Counted from the first letter of the stretch, positions 44,573-53,591 are shown. The stretch: 64,000 nucleotides of DNA from Acidobacteriaceae bacterium (GCA_035944135.1 DASZBM010000008.1:124001-188000), one strand, 5' to 3'. Made by a program: numbers and translations. The notes: generated from the sequence alone by a model not told the origin.

Positions 44573-45040
44573 CTACAACGGTAAAGACGCCCTCAGCTCC
44601 ACCACTAGCTCCCGCAGAGTCACAGGGTCTACCACGCCGTCGTCCTCCAGCAAATGCTCGATCTCCCGCGCCAGCTCCGTTCCGCGCGGGTACCCGAACA
44701 TTCCCAGCGACCCCGCCAGCTTGTGCGCGGTATCCGCCGCGCCGCGCCGCATAATCGGAGAAAGCCTCCCGATCACTGCCGCCTCGCACGCGATGTCCAA
44801 TCCATTCAGCCGATCTGAAAGCAACGGCACGCTGCGCTCCCATAGCGCGCTGATCAGTTCCCGCGCAACGTCGCCCGGCCTCGTTCCCGCGCCGTGCCCG
44901 TTTAGAGAGCCGTGTCCGTTGTGAGAGACGTGTCCCAAGCCGTTGCCCGACCCGTGTCCGTTGTGAGAAACGTTTCCCAGGCCGTTGCCCGCGCCGTTGA
45001 GTGTGCTACGCCGCTTCGGCGGGTGACAGCCAGACTCCAT
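44573..45040 (-). CDS. Hpt phosphotransfer protein with Gly/Asn/His-rich N-terminus
   Basis: A 155-residue protein. The ATG at 45040, seven bases after the response-regulator stop, is preferred; the frame is open upstream. Residues 10-55 are low complexity, repeating SHNGHG and NGLG. The Hpt domain (about 65-150) holds the phosphorylatable His in DTAHKLAGSLGMFGY. It is the third gene of the hybrid kinase cluster and would shuttle phosphate between the receivers encoded upstream. No catalytic or output domain. Confidence 0.82.
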   Translation of the reverse strand: MESGCHPPKRRSTLNGAGNGLGNVSHNGHGSGNGLGHVSHNGHGSLNGHGAGTRPGDVARELISALWERSVPLLSDRLNGLDIACEAAVIGRLSPIMRRGAADTAHKLAGSLGMFGYPRGTELAREIEHLLEDDGVVDPVTLRELVVELRASLPL

Positions 45041-45047
45041 CGTGCTT

Positions 45048-45419
45048 CTAACTCCATCCCAGCGTTGTCGCCATTTGCTCGGCAAGCGTAAGCGGATCGA
45101 ACGGTTTGAATAAAACACCCGCAACGCCGAGCCCCGCAAAGCGCCTTTGATCTACGCCTTGAACTTTCGCTGTCAGTAGAACTACGGGAATCTTAGCGAT
45201 CTCTGGTAGACGTTGCATCTCACGAAAGGTGGTAGGCCCATCCATCGAAGGCATCATAACGTCCATCAAAATGGCGTCCGGTTGTTCTTCATGGGCGGCA
45301 CGAATGCCCTCAGCACCGGAGCATGCGGTCAAAACGCACCAGCCGGCAACAGATTCCAATGACAGAGCCGCAACCTCGCGGATGTCGTCCTCGTCATCAA
45401 TGATGAGAATACGGCGCAT
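45048..45419 (-). CDS. Single-domain response regulator
   Basis: A 123-residue receiver without output domain. The acidic pair is in IIDDEDD, the phosphoacceptor Asp in ILMDVMMPSMDG, the Thr in VLLTAKVQ and the Lys in VLFKPFDP, so it is fully functional in appearance. It lies 35 bases after the hybrid kinase and ends seven bases before the Hpt protein start. CheY-like action by protein contact or a relay role is likely. Confidence 0.92.
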   Translation of the reverse strand: MRRILIIDDEDDIREVAALSLESVAGWCVLTACSGAEGIRAAHEEQPDAILMDVMMPSMDGPTTFREMQRLPEIAKIPVVLLTAKVQGVDQRRFAGLGVAGVLFKPFDPLTLAEQMATTLGWS

Positions 45420-45454
45420 GTACCAGACCTGGAGATGAGAATTGCTGCTTTATT

Positions 45455-47140
45455 CTACGCTGATACCGATCCCATTGCCGGTTTTCCTAAATGCCGAACC
45501 ATGGCCAGTATCAAATCTTCAACGTGGCGGGGCTGAACTCTGGCCTTGGTTAGGAACTGCGTCGGTCCCAAACGCAGCTGCGCCATCTCCGCCTCGCTCA
45601 GCTCGCTGCCAGAGTAAACGACCAGCGGCAATGTCCTGAGTTTCGGCTGCCTCCGCAGCCAGTCCACCAGCGCAAACCCTGATCCGTCCCGCAGCGTCAG
45701 GTCCAGAATCAGCAGATCCGGTGCATTTTCCTGGCAATAACTCTCCGCCTCCGCCAGCGAGCTCACGTGATCGATGCTCAGCGAACCCTCCTCGCCCGCT
45801 GACCTGAAACTGGACAGAACCACCGTCGCCAGGTCCTCGTCATCCTCCACCAGCAGAATCTTCCCCGGCCCGCTGGTCGGGTGCAGTGCCCGGGTAATCT
45901 CGGTCAGCAGCAGAGTCTCATGGAACGGTTTCTGCACCCAGCCCTGGGTCGTCGGCACATCCGGCGTCCGTGTCGCGGGCGAAAGCACGCTTAGCACCAC
46001 CACCGGAATCTCCGCCGTCTCCGGCTTGCTCTTCAGCCGCTCCAGCGTCTCCCAGCCCGACATCCCGGGCATGCACAGGTCCAGCAGCACAGCATCCACC
46101 TGCTGCTTGGCCACAGCCTCCAGAGCCTCTTCGCCGCTGGCCGTCTCAATCACGGTGTACCCATTGCGCCGCAGATGTTCGCGCACCACGTTGCGCACAA
46201 TCGGGTCATCATCGACGACGAGAATGGCCCCCTCCGACGCCGCCGGCAGTGCCGCCGCCTGCTCCGCCGTCGAGTATCGCGGCAGTCGCAGGATCACCGT
46301 CGTCCCCGGTCCCGCGCCCTTCGTATCGTTCCGCTCCGCCCAGATCGTCCCGCCGTGTTGCGCCACGATGCTGCGGCAGATCGCGAGACCCAGCCCCGTC
46401 CCGCCCTTCTGTCGCGCATCCGACGTTTCCACCTGCCCAAACCGGTCAAAGATGCTCTCCAGCTTGTCGAGCGGCACGCCACGCCCCACGTCCACCACCT
46501 GCAGCACGAGGTTGTCGCCGTCCGAGGCCGTCATCACCTTTACCTGCCCGCCCCGTGGCGAAAACTTGACTGCATTCGAGAGCAGGTTGGTCAGCACCTG
46601 CTGAATCCTGTCCGGGTCGCCGTCAAACGAGATCGGCGTCTCCGCCGGCTCCGGCGCAATCTCCAGCGCCACCCCAAACTTCTCCGCCATCGACCGCATC
46701 GTCTCGACCGACTGCGCCACCACGTCGCGCAACTCCAGCCGCCGGATCTGCAGCGGCGCCCGGCCCGACTCCATCCGCTCCAGGTCCAATATGTCGTTAA
46801 TCAGACGGACCAGCCGCTCCGTATTGCTGCTCGCAATCCGCAGCAGGTTCGCAGCCTTTTCATCCACATGCCCGGCCTTGCCCGACGACAGCAGCCCCAG
46901 CGCTCCATGGATACTCGTCAGCGGCGTTCGCAGCTCATGCGACACCGTTGAGATGAACTCATCCTTCAGATTGTCCAGTTGTTTCCGCTGCTGCAGCGCC
47001 GTCTGATGCTGCAGAATCTCCCGCATCGCCCTCGCCAGCTCATCTGCCAGCAACGCGCTTCGGCGGCGTGCCCGCACCAGAGCCACCGAGACAATTACAA
47101 GCGCGACGATCAGAGCCGCTGAGAGCCAGATTAAAACCAT
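45455..47140 (-). CDS. Hybrid sensor kinase with two receiver domains
   Basis: A 561-residue kinase: membrane helix at 2-23, no obvious sensor domain, coiled linker, HisKA with STVSHELRTPLTSIHG (His near 68), ATPase domain with LLSNAVKF, VVDVGRGVP and GGTGLGLAI, then two receivers. Receiver 1 has VDDD and DLCMPGMSGW; its Thr/Ser and Lys positions are VVLSVLS and WVQKPF. Receiver 2 has VEDDED and ILDLTLRDGSGF, with VVYSGS and FLTKARV. The short N-terminus suggests that the signal is sensed by a partner or by the membrane helix. Followed by a regulator and an Hpt protein. Confidence 0.93.
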   Translation of the reverse strand: MVLIWLSAALIVALVIVSVALVRARRRSALLADELARAMREILQHQTALQQRKQLDNLKDEFISTVSHELRTPLTSIHGALGLLSSGKAGHVDEKAANLLRIASSNTERLVRLINDILDLERMESGRAPLQIRRLELRDVVAQSVETMRSMAEKFGVALEIAPEPAETPISFDGDPDRIQQVLTNLLSNAVKFSPRGGQVKVMTASDGDNLVLQVVDVGRGVPLDKLESIFDRFGQVETSDARQKGGTGLGLAICRSIVAQHGGTIWAERNDTKGAGPGTTVILRLPRYSTAEQAAALPAASEGAILVVDDDPIVRNVVREHLRRNGYTVIETASGEEALEAVAKQQVDAVLLDLCMPGMSGWETLERLKSKPETAEIPVVVLSVLSPATRTPDVPTTQGWVQKPFHETLLLTEITRALHPTSGPGKILLVEDDEDLATVVLSSFRSAGEEGSLSIDHVSSLAEAESYCQENAPDLLILDLTLRDGSGFALVDWLRRQPKLRTLPLVVYSGSELSEAEMAQLRLGPTQFLTKARVQPRHVEDLILAMVRHLGKPAMGSVSA

Positions 47141-47341
47141 AAAAGCAGTGCGGACCGGAACCTAATGGTACCGCAGACCTGCAACAATCGTTGTACCAGT
47201 ACGGGTACGAAGGTCGCGCCTTTCTACGACTTCTGGTCTCGTAACTGCTCCGGCAACCTCCCCAAAGCCGCTTGTAAACACAAGATTCCAATGCTAAATA
47301 ACTGCCTGAGCAGGCCACACCGTCTCGCTATCCGCTAAGAC

Positions 47342-48112
47342 CTAAGCCGCAACATCTGCCCTTCCGCTCACCGCCAGCACCGCCTCCCGAGCCTCCGCCG
47401 CCGCGACCTTGCGGTCCTCGAGCGCCGCCCGCGAAAACTCCACCGGCTCTTCCGCAAACCGCACCTCCGCCTGCACCTCATTCAGCCCGAGAAAATTCCA
47501 CAGGTGCTGCACCAGCGTCTGCGAGCTCCAGTGCACATCGTTCCGCGCGCTCTTGCCCTCCGCCCGGTCCTGCTCCGACACCTCATAGCGGATAAACCCT
47601 GGCCACACCGGCACCTCCGCCTCCATCGCCTCCGCCAGCAGCCCGCTGCGGAACGGCATCACCGGCTCATCCCCGATAAACGTCCCGCCCTCCGGAAAGA
47701 ACACCACCGGCAGCCCATCGCGGAACCCCTTCGCCATACCCTTCGCCGCCTTCTCCGCGCTCCCACCCCCGCCGCGTTCCACATAAACCGTGCCCACCAT
47801 CTTGCTGATCCACCCGATCACCGGAATCTCCAGCGTGTCCGTCGCAGACACAAATACGCACGGCCGGATCGCCCCATGCACCACGATGTCCAGGTAGCTC
47901 AGGTGATTCGTAATCACCGCGCCTTCCATCGGCACCGGACCCTCAGTCTCATACGTCACTTTCGCCACCCGAAGCGCCCACCTGCACGTCCCCGTGAGCC
48001 ACTCGGCGCGTTCTCGCCTCGTCCGCGGCCGCGTCACCATAAACTTCATCACCCGCACGGCAATCACGCCAACGATGCCTGCCGCGCGCCACAGCTTCCT
48101 GAACACACCCAC
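47342..48112 (-). CDS. 1-acyl-sn-glycerol-3-phosphate acyltransferase-like (PlsC family)
   Basis: A 256-residue membrane-associated acyltransferase. The catalytic NHxxxxD motif is NHLSYLD at about residue 89, and the substrate-phosphate motif is FFPEGGTFIG at about 158. A Gly-rich loop ERGGGGSAEK lies between. By family it transfers an acyl chain to lysophosphatidic acid in phospholipid synthesis, though lyso-ornithine-lipid acylation is also possible. It starts 14 bases after the S1/P1 nuclease gene on the same strand. Confidence 0.87.
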   Translation of the reverse strand: MGVFRKLWRAAGIVGVIAVRVMKFMVTRPRTRRERAEWLTGTCRWALRVAKVTYETEGPVPMEGAVITNHLSYLDIVVHGAIRPCVFVSATDTLEIPVIGWISKMVGTVYVERGGGGSAEKAAKGMAKGFRDGLPVVFFPEGGTFIGDEPVMPFRSGLLAEAMEAEVPVWPGFIRYEVSEQDRAEGKSARNDVHWSSQTLVQHLWNFLGLNEVQAEVRFAEEPVEFSRAALEDRKVAAAEAREAVLAVSGRADVAA

Positions 48113-48126
48113 TAGCCCAACCCTTC

Positions 48127-49107
48127 TTACGGCGCCCCGTGATACTCCTCAACCGGGTCCGCGCTATGCACCCAAGCCGAATAAATCAAATCCCGCAACT
48201 CAATCGCCCCCGCCGCCAGCCGCTCGTCCGTAAACGCCTTCGCCTCCGGAGTCCCCGCGCCCGTAAACCCTCCCGCCTTCTCCAACTGGTACACCTTCTC
48301 CACCAGTCCTTGCGAGTGCTCAATGTACTTCCAGTACTGCGTCCACTCATCGTCAATCTTCACCGGAGCCGCCGCCTTCACCAGCGGGTCCACATCCGCC
48401 CGCTTCACATTCGCGCTCACATACACCGACTCAAACTCCGAATGAATCTTGTGCTCCGTCGTATATCCATTCGGATTCGGCCCCGTCCACCCGTTGTACT
48501 GAATGGTCAGATGCAGCGGCTGCGACCCATCGCCCACATAATGCCCCAGCCACCCCGCGTCATACAGGACCGCGAGCTCCACGCCGCTCGTATCCTGATT
48601 CGCCGCAGCCTCTTTCCTGTACTCCCGCAAATCCGACTTCAGCCGCTGCCAAACCTCTTCCACCTGCCACGGCTGAAACCCCACTCTCTCATCCAGCTTC
48701 AATTCCGGATGCTGCGCCTGCGCCGCCGCCAGTGCCCGGATAAAGTCATACCGCCGCCGCGGAAACTTGTACCCATCGACGCAATCGGTCGTCCCTTCCG
48801 CACACTTCGTCGCCGCCAGCACCGCCCACTCCCAATCCAGAAAGTGGTCCGGCGACTGCACCGCCACCAGCTCCGGCTCCGCATCCGTCTGCTTCCACCT
48901 GTCAGGCTCCGGCCCCATCCACGTGTCCACATCCACCGCATTCCCATTGCGCATAAACGCCGGCACATCGGCTGGCAGATTCTCCACCGCCAGCTGGTTC
49001 ACCATCATGTGCCCATCGCGGCCCCACGCCCACGCGCTCTGAACACCACACCCCAACACGGCCGCAACCACCACCGCAGCCCCTACTAACCCTCGCCCAA
49101 ATCGCAT
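48127..49107 (-). CDS. Exported S1/P1-type nuclease
   Basis: Secreted zinc nuclease of 326 residues. The signal peptide ends AWA, leaving the mature N-terminus WGRDGHMMV, whose first Trp and His bind zinc in S1/P1 enzymes. Further probable ligands are Asp in VDVDTWMGPEPDRW, His in SPDHFLDWEW, and the block YDAGWLGHYVGDGSQPLH with three zinc residues. Family activity is cutting single-stranded nucleic acid, or phospholipase C in relatives. Substrate release may feed the nucleoside salvage genes at 57-64 kb, which is inference. Confidence 0.87.
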   Translation of the reverse strand: MRFGRGLVGAAVVVAAVLGCGVQSAWAWGRDGHMMVNQLAVENLPADVPAFMRNGNAVDVDTWMGPEPDRWKQTDAEPELVAVQSPDHFLDWEWAVLAATKCAEGTTDCVDGYKFPRRRYDFIRALAAAQAQHPELKLDERVGFQPWQVEEVWQRLKSDLREYRKEAAANQDTSGVELAVLYDAGWLGHYVGDGSQPLHLTIQYNGWTGPNPNGYTTEHKIHSEFESVYVSANVKRADVDPLVKAAAPVKIDDEWTQYWKYIEHSQGLVEKVYQLEKAGGFTGAGTPEAKAFTDERLAAGAIELRDLIYSAWVHSADPVEEYHGAP

Positions 49108-49139
49108 TGCGGAAGTATACGTGTGAGAAGTTTCGTTAA

Positions 49140-49204
49140 GGGCACGGCTTCAGCCGTGCCGCAGCTAGCCGAGAACGCGCGGAGCTTTAGCCCCTGAGGT
49201 ACCG
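49140..49204 (+). repeat. Dispersed palindromic repeat B
   Basis: GGCACGGCTTCAGCCGTGCC followed by GAGCTTTAGCCCCTGAGGT. Starts about 30 bases upstream of the S1/P1 gene. Confidence 0.7.
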
Positions 49205-49221
49205 TGCTCAGCCGACCCCAG

Positions 49222-49287
49222 ACCCGGGTGGCCCATCCTTTCACGGTCTTATCGTGAAAGGGTGGGGTATCGCGCGTTAAGACGCGC
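49222..49287 (+). repeat. Dispersed repeat D
   Basis: ACCCGGGTGGCCCATCCTTT, hairpin arms CCTTTCACG/CGTGAAAGG, then GGTGGGGTATCGCGCGTTAA. An inverted relative at 58051-58114 keeps the outer bases while the hairpin arms differ. Confidence 0.7.
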
Positions 49288-49360
49288 GAGAAGAAACTCG
49301 AATTCGGCAGAATTCTTGAAACAGACATCCGCGACTACATCGAGAAGGAGTCTCGTCAAG

Positions 49361-49430
49361 CGCACGGCCTCAGCCGTGCCATACAGCCACAACGAGAACG
49401 GGAAGGGCCCGACTTCAGTCGGGCCGTAAC
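49361..49430 (+). repeat. Dispersed palindromic repeat B
   Basis: Hairpins GCACGGCCTCAGCCGTGC and GGCCCGACTTCAGTCGGGCC, the second with both arms altered but still paired. Confidence 0.65.
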
Positions 49431-49508
49431 CGCCGCGCGCACCGCGCGCTTCCGCTCTGCCGAAGGCCCAAGCGCAGCCCGAAGGGCGATGCGCCTGAAT
49501 TGCCTTCC
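49414..49508 (+). repeat. Direct repeat C, upstream copy
   Basis: About 95 bases including CGCGCGCTTCCGCTCTGCCG and AAGGGCGATGCGCCTGAATT; nearly 90 % like 50884-50979. The two copies frame the gene 49554-50834. Confidence 0.75.
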
Positions 49509-49553
49509 TGGGCGCCTGCTACACTCCCTCTGACCTCCACAACAGGGCTATCA

Positions 49554-50834
49554 ATGCAACTCTGCCGCACGCTCACCTTCAGCTTGATTTCTTTCCTCAT
49601 TGCGCTGCCTGCTATCGCGCAGCTCAAAGAAATCGACGCCACAAAGCTCCCTCAAAGTCCCGCCGTTCAAGCCGCCTTCCGCAGCGCCCAGGATCTCGAG
49701 CGCTACGCCGATACGTGGACTCTGAATTGGAACTACGACATCCCAAAGGCTCAGGTTCAGGACAAGCTCGCTGACGACCTCGGCATCCTCAGCAAAGCCG
49801 TTCAAAGCGATCCCAACAACCACGAACTCCAGTTGCTCACCGGCCTCGTCGCCCACTTCGCCTATAACGTCAACGACGAAGCCGCCTTCGACCCCGCCAC
49901 CAGCAACCTCACGAAGGCCGCGGCAAGCGATCCCGCCGATATCCGCGGCGACTGGTTCCTCGGCATCCACCAATGCCAGGCGCTTCAGGTTGTTGCCGGC
50001 ATGAACCGTCTCCCGAATGTCGAGGCCAAAGATAAGAACCCCCCGCCTGACTTCTGGTACGACTACATCACCTGCGCCAGCATTGCGATCCTTCCCGCGC
50101 ACACGCTCCGCGCCATTGACCGCGCCGTCGCCGACGGCCAATCCCCGGAAAGCTACCACCAACTCTCCGAAATAGCGGCCAGCCGTTACAAAACTGCAGA
50201 TCTCACCAAGACCATCAATGCCCATGAAGCCTGGGCAGACGAAATACTTCCGAACAATCGCGACCTCTTCACCAGCCACCTCTGTGGTGTCTCTTTCATC
50301 GTCGACGTGAGGTCAGACATACGCATCTCCGACGTAACAAACGGCGCCTGCTATGCAATGGCCAGTCCACCATCGGAGAAGCCTCCCGCTCCCACCTTCC
50401 TCGTCATCGCCACCACTCCCCCTGCAGGCCAGACCCTCGACGACTTCGCGAGGTCCTATCTGAAAGATCACGACGTTTCCAAAGAAGGCAACACCCGGAT
50501 AGTTACAGCGCAGGGTCTGCCTTGTCCCGTCGATCGCTGCCTCTCGCTTGATATCGTTGCCCCCACCGTCTACTCGAAACAGGGGGGCGCCCATATCCTG
50601 CTTGTCGCCTTTGAGCGTGACCAGCCCCGCTACGACGGCCTTCCGTTCGAAAAGCCCCAGGGCCCGCCCGTAGAAAAGCCGCAGGAGAAGCCAGTAGCCT
50701 TCCACTTCGATTACATCTTCCACCGCATCCCCGGCAAGCTCTACTATCTCGTCCTGCTCGATTCAAACCAGCAGATCTTCGCGACCAGCAAACCAGAGTT
50801 CGACGAATTCCTCAAATCTCTCGTCGTCGAATAA
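49554..50834 (+). CDS. Exported hypothetical protein (426 aa)
   Basis: Unrecognised secreted protein. The ATG at 49554 starts a signal peptide (LCRTLTFSLISFLIALPAIAQ). Residues 30-220 look all-helical and TPR-like (DPNNHELQLLTGLVAHFAYN, AASDPADIRGDWFLGIHQC); 220-426 are mixed, with Cys residues at CGVSF, CYAMA, PCPVDRC that could form disulfides, and a Pro/Glu/Lys-rich insert (FEKPQGPPVEKPQEKP). The gene is bracketed by two direct repeat C copies. Function unknown; a solute-binding or surface protein is possible. Confidence 0.65.
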   Translation: MQLCRTLTFSLISFLIALPAIAQLKEIDATKLPQSPAVQAAFRSAQDLERYADTWTLNWNYDIPKAQVQDKLADDLGILSKAVQSDPNNHELQLLTGLVAHFAYNVNDEAAFDPATSNLTKAAASDPADIRGDWFLGIHQCQALQVVAGMNRLPNVEAKDKNPPPDFWYDYITCASIAILPAHTLRAIDRAVADGQSPESYHQLSEIAASRYKTADLTKTINAHEAWADEILPNNRDLFTSHLCGVSFIVDVRSDIRISDVTNGACYAMASPPSEKPPAPTFLVIATTPPAGQTLDDFARSYLKDHDVSKEGNTRIVTAQGLPCPVDRCLSLDIVAPTVYSKQGGAHILLVAFERDQPRYDGLPFEKPQGPPVEKPQEKPVAFHFDYIFHRIPGKLYYLVLLDSNQQIFATSKPEFDEFLKSLVVE

Positions 50835-50865
50835 CGTACACGCGAGAGATCTCGCGAGAGCCACA

Positions 50866-50900
50866 GCCCCGAAGGGGCACGGCTTCAGCCGTGCCGTAAA
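50866..50900 (+). repeat. Dispersed palindromic repeat B
   Basis: CCCGAAGGGGCACGG then CTTCAGCCGTGCC; partly overlaps direct repeat C. It follows the hypothetical gene and could end its transcript. Confidence 0.65.
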
Positions 50901-50979
50901 CCCCGCGCGCATCGCGCGCTTCCGCTCTGCCGAAGGCCAGCGCGAAGCCCGAAGGGTGAAGCGCCTGAATTGCTTTTCT
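50884..50979 (+). repeat. Direct repeat C, downstream copy
   Basis: Matches 49414-49508 in the same orientation, ending GCGCCTGAATTGCTTTTCT. Confidence 0.75.
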
Positions 50980-51010
50980 CAACGCGCCCCGAAAGGCCCA
51001 GCCCCAGCTA

Positions 51011-51847
51011 TCAGTTCTCCGTCGGAACCTGATCAACATGCTCGATGACAATCGTCGTCTGTTGTACCTTCTCCTTCACAAACTGCAGCCCAAGACTCTC
51101 ACGAAGAACGGTCAGCAACGAAGGGAGCGATGAATCAGTCGACTCCGGCGACGCGTAGCTCAACCGAAAATCGTATTTGCCTTTCAGTCCCGTCTCATCA
51201 ACCGTAGGCCGATACCCCAACGGCCGCCCCAACATCGACGCAATATCCTGCATCGTCGCGTTTTTGGCGACCATGAATCCGTTTTGCGCTCCCTGGGTAA
51301 AACCCAACTGATAGGACCCGCCCTTGCTCTCCTGAAGCTTTGGACCACCCTTTCCAATCACCAGTCCATATCCCGGAACCTCATCCGTCTCGCTGTGGTA
51401 TCGGAGGTGCAGCCGTTCATCGAGCAGATGCTGCAACGGAAGCCGCAGTTCCTCATAGGAAAGCCCCCGTTCACCCTCCGCCTTGGCTCGAATCGTGTAC
51501 GCCGTCGAAAAGAACCACTTAGGTTGCCCTATCACCCGAACATCGCCAAAAGCGAGGATCATCAAGGTGGAAAGCGAAGCATTGCGCACGATGAACTCGG
51601 AAGCTCCCGGATCGCTCCTGGCAAAGACGTGAACCGGATCGTCGGAGACCCTGAACGACGCCACCTCGAACGACTCAACTGGGTGAGGCCCATTCGTCCT
51701 GGCTGGTTCGAGTCGACTCCGGTCGGCGGTCTGAGGAACGGCCGCAGACGACCACCACAGCAGCAACAGCAGCAAAACCACGACAGGTAACCTTGTGAAG
51801 CCTGGAAACCTCACATCTCCGCATTTTCCAGGTGCCATCCGGTTCAT
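51011..51847 (-). CDS. TIGR03435-type soil-associated protein
   Basis: A 278-residue exported or membrane-tethered protein of the TIGR03435 (DUF3738) family, which is strongly expanded in soil Acidobacteria. An N-terminal hydrophobic segment (about 21-35, VVVLLLLLLWWSSAA) is followed by the family pattern SFEVASFRVSD, the STLMILAFG block, QPKWFFSTAYTIRAKAEG, LLDERLHLRYHSETDEVPGY, LVIGKGGPKLQES and TGLKGKYDFRLSY, ending VIEHVDQVPTEN. The molecular function is unknown. Two ATGs (51847 or 51838) could start it. Confidence 0.88.
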   Translation of the reverse strand: MNRMAPGKCGDVRFPGFTRLPVVVLLLLLLWWSSAAVPQTADRSRLEPARTNGPHPVESFEVASFRVSDDPVHVFARSDPGASEFIVRNASLSTLMILAFGDVRVIGQPKWFFSTAYTIRAKAEGERGLSYEELRLPLQHLLDERLHLRYHSETDEVPGYGLVIGKGGPKLQESKGGSYQLGFTQGAQNGFMVAKNATMQDIASMLGRPLGYRPTVDETGLKGKYDFRLSYASPESTDSSLPSLLTVLRESLGLQFVKEKVQQTTIVIEHVDQVPTEN

Positions 51848-52220
51848 CCGTTCGCCAATACCCTAATTCGCCAAGCTGGAAAAAACCGAAAGATTAAAAG
51901 AAAAACAACGGAAGCCTTTCACAATGCCGTCTGAGCGTCAACGCCACCGGGGCTCGCCGTCAGCTTGTAATCATCCTGCAGCCGATCCGCCATATTCGCC
52001 GCCCGGACAGCTTGCTCCAAAACCTATTACGCTTGACAACCCACCCGGTTCCCCAAGGGCGGCTTTGCTTCGAGGTCTATCACTCCAGGTCAGAACTCCA
52101 GCAGAATCAAGACTTTGCGCACAAAGTATCTGGAATGAAGACTTTGGAAATTAAGTCCAGGCCTAACCATAAACAAATCAAGACTTTGCACAAAAAACCG
52201 GGGGGAGGGGGGGGGTACCC
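51848..52220. other. Gene-free region ending in repeat E
   Basis: About 370 bases without a supported gene. The left part should contain the promoter of the TIGR03435 gene on the minus strand. The right part (52107-52220) is repeat E. Confidence 0.65.
52107..52220 (+). repeat. Dispersed repeat E with G-run end
   Basis: Contains ATCAAGACTTTGC twice (near 52106 and 52177), AAGTCCAGGCCTAACC, and a right end of six G, A, nine G, then TACCCC. It is related to 18685-18776 and abuts the stop codon of the nicotinate phosphoribosyltransferase gene. Confidence 0.7.
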
Positions 52221-53540
52221 CTAAACCAGCACCGGCTGCTCCCTTAGCACCGGTGTGCCGAACACGCTCCGGTAGCGCGCAATCTCCTCCGCCGGCCCGG
52301 TCGCCTTGCTCGCATTGTCCGAAAGCTTAATCGTCGGCATGCCGTCCACGCTGGTCAGCTTGCACACCAGCGAGATCGGCTCAAACGAATCCTCGCCGCG
52401 CGGATGACACCCTCGGAAGTCGTTCGTCAGCAGCGTCCCCCAGCCGGCCGCAAACCGTATCCGCCCCTCGAAGTAATCATGCAGCGCAATGATGGTCTCT
52501 GCGTCCAGCGCATCGCTCGCAATCAGCCGCTTCGTCCGCGGGTCCTGGCCATGCCGCAGCAGCCACGCAATGTACTCATCCCCGGCCTCAAACGGGTCCT
52601 TCGAGTCCACGCGCTCCCCGGTCCATCGCGCCACCCACTCCGGTGCCCCCTCCAAAAACTGATTCGTCCCAAACGTATCCGGCAGCAGAATCAGCAACTC
52701 GCCGTGATAGCTCTGCTGCCACAGCTCGAGCACCCGATACTGCGATGCGCGCAGTTCCTCGTCGCTCCCGCGCGAGGCCATCGCCGCCAGCGCCATCGGC
52801 AGCTCATGCGCATTCGTGCCGATCGCCTCCAGGTTGTGCTTGTACGCCAGCGCTGTGTTCGAGGTGCCGCTGAACCGCTCCTCGCCCACATCGAGCGCAG
52901 CCTGCAGCGCCTCCACGCAGTACTCCTGCCACAGGAAGCTATGCCGCCGCCGGGTCCCAAAGTCCGACAGCCGCAACCCCTCCACCCTGCGTAACTTCTC
53001 AATCTTGTCCCACAACCGCGTCTTCGCACGCGCGTAGAGCACGTCCAACTCGAGTTCGTTCAACTCGGCGAGGGCCGCGCGGGTCTTCATCTCGCTCACG
53101 ATTGCCAGCGAGTAGACCTCCCACATCGTCACCTCGGTCCACAGTCCGCTGAACCGCAGCACCAGTTGACCGTCCTGCTCGCTGATCTCATAGTCCGAGA
53201 GCCGGAAGCTATGCTCCATCCAGTCCAGGAACGCGGGCTCGAAGATCTGCCGCACGCCATAGAAGGTATTGCCTGCCAGCCACACAAGCTCTGACCGCTG
53301 GAACTTCAGCCGCGTCACGTAGTCCATCTGCTCACGCAGCGCTTCCGCCGAGATGCGCTCCGCCAGCTTCACCTTGACCGTCCGGTTGGTGATTTCGCTC
53401 GATGCCGTCACGCGCGGAAAATTCTTCCAGATGAACTGCAGCATCAGGAACTTGTAAAAGTCCGTATCGAGCAGCGAGCGCACGATCGGGTCCAGCTTCC
53501 AGTTATGGTTATGCGCGCGCTCGGCGAAGTTCACGTTCAT
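52221..53540 (-). CDS. pncB: Nicotinate phosphoribosyltransferase
   Basis: Makes nicotinate mononucleotide from nicotinic acid and PRPP in NAD salvage. The 439 residues are near the E. coli PncB type. Visible family features are DTDFYKFLMLQFIWKNFP at the N-terminus, the autophosphorylated His in AIGTNAHELPMA, and the phosphate-binding region RLIASDALDAETI / GWGTLLTNDF. The C-terminus retains KLSDNASKATGP. The stop abuts a G/C-run repeat. No regulator or nadD/nadE neighbour is seen. Confidence 0.94.
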   Translation of the reverse strand: MNVNFAERAHNHNWKLDPIVRSLLDTDFYKFLMLQFIWKNFPRVTASSEITNRTVKVKLAERISAEALREQMDYVTRLKFQRSELVWLAGNTFYGVRQIFEPAFLDWMEHSFRLSDYEISEQDGQLVLRFSGLWTEVTMWEVYSLAIVSEMKTRAALAELNELELDVLYARAKTRLWDKIEKLRRVEGLRLSDFGTRRRHSFLWQEYCVEALQAALDVGEERFSGTSNTALAYKHNLEAIGTNAHELPMALAAMASRGSDEELRASQYRVLELWQQSYHGELLILLPDTFGTNQFLEGAPEWVARWTGERVDSKDPFEAGDEYIAWLLRHGQDPRTKRLIASDALDAETIIALHDYFEGRIRFAAGWGTLLTNDFRGCHPRGEDSFEPISLVCKLTSVDGMPTIKLSDNASKATGPAEEIARYRSVFGTPVLREQPVLV

Positions 53541-53591
53541 GGCTCGTTCCTAAGCCTACATGGATGTCCACCGACGGAAAACGGCGCAAAA

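Larger units (their letters stand above)
49108..49553. other. Gene-free region packed with palindromic repeats
   Basis: About 445 bases without a convincing ORF. It holds repeat B copies (49140-49204, 49361-49430), repeat D (49222-49287) and the upstream copy of direct repeat C (49414-49508). The promoter of the hypothetical gene at 49554 must lie within or after the repeats. Confidence 0.75.
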
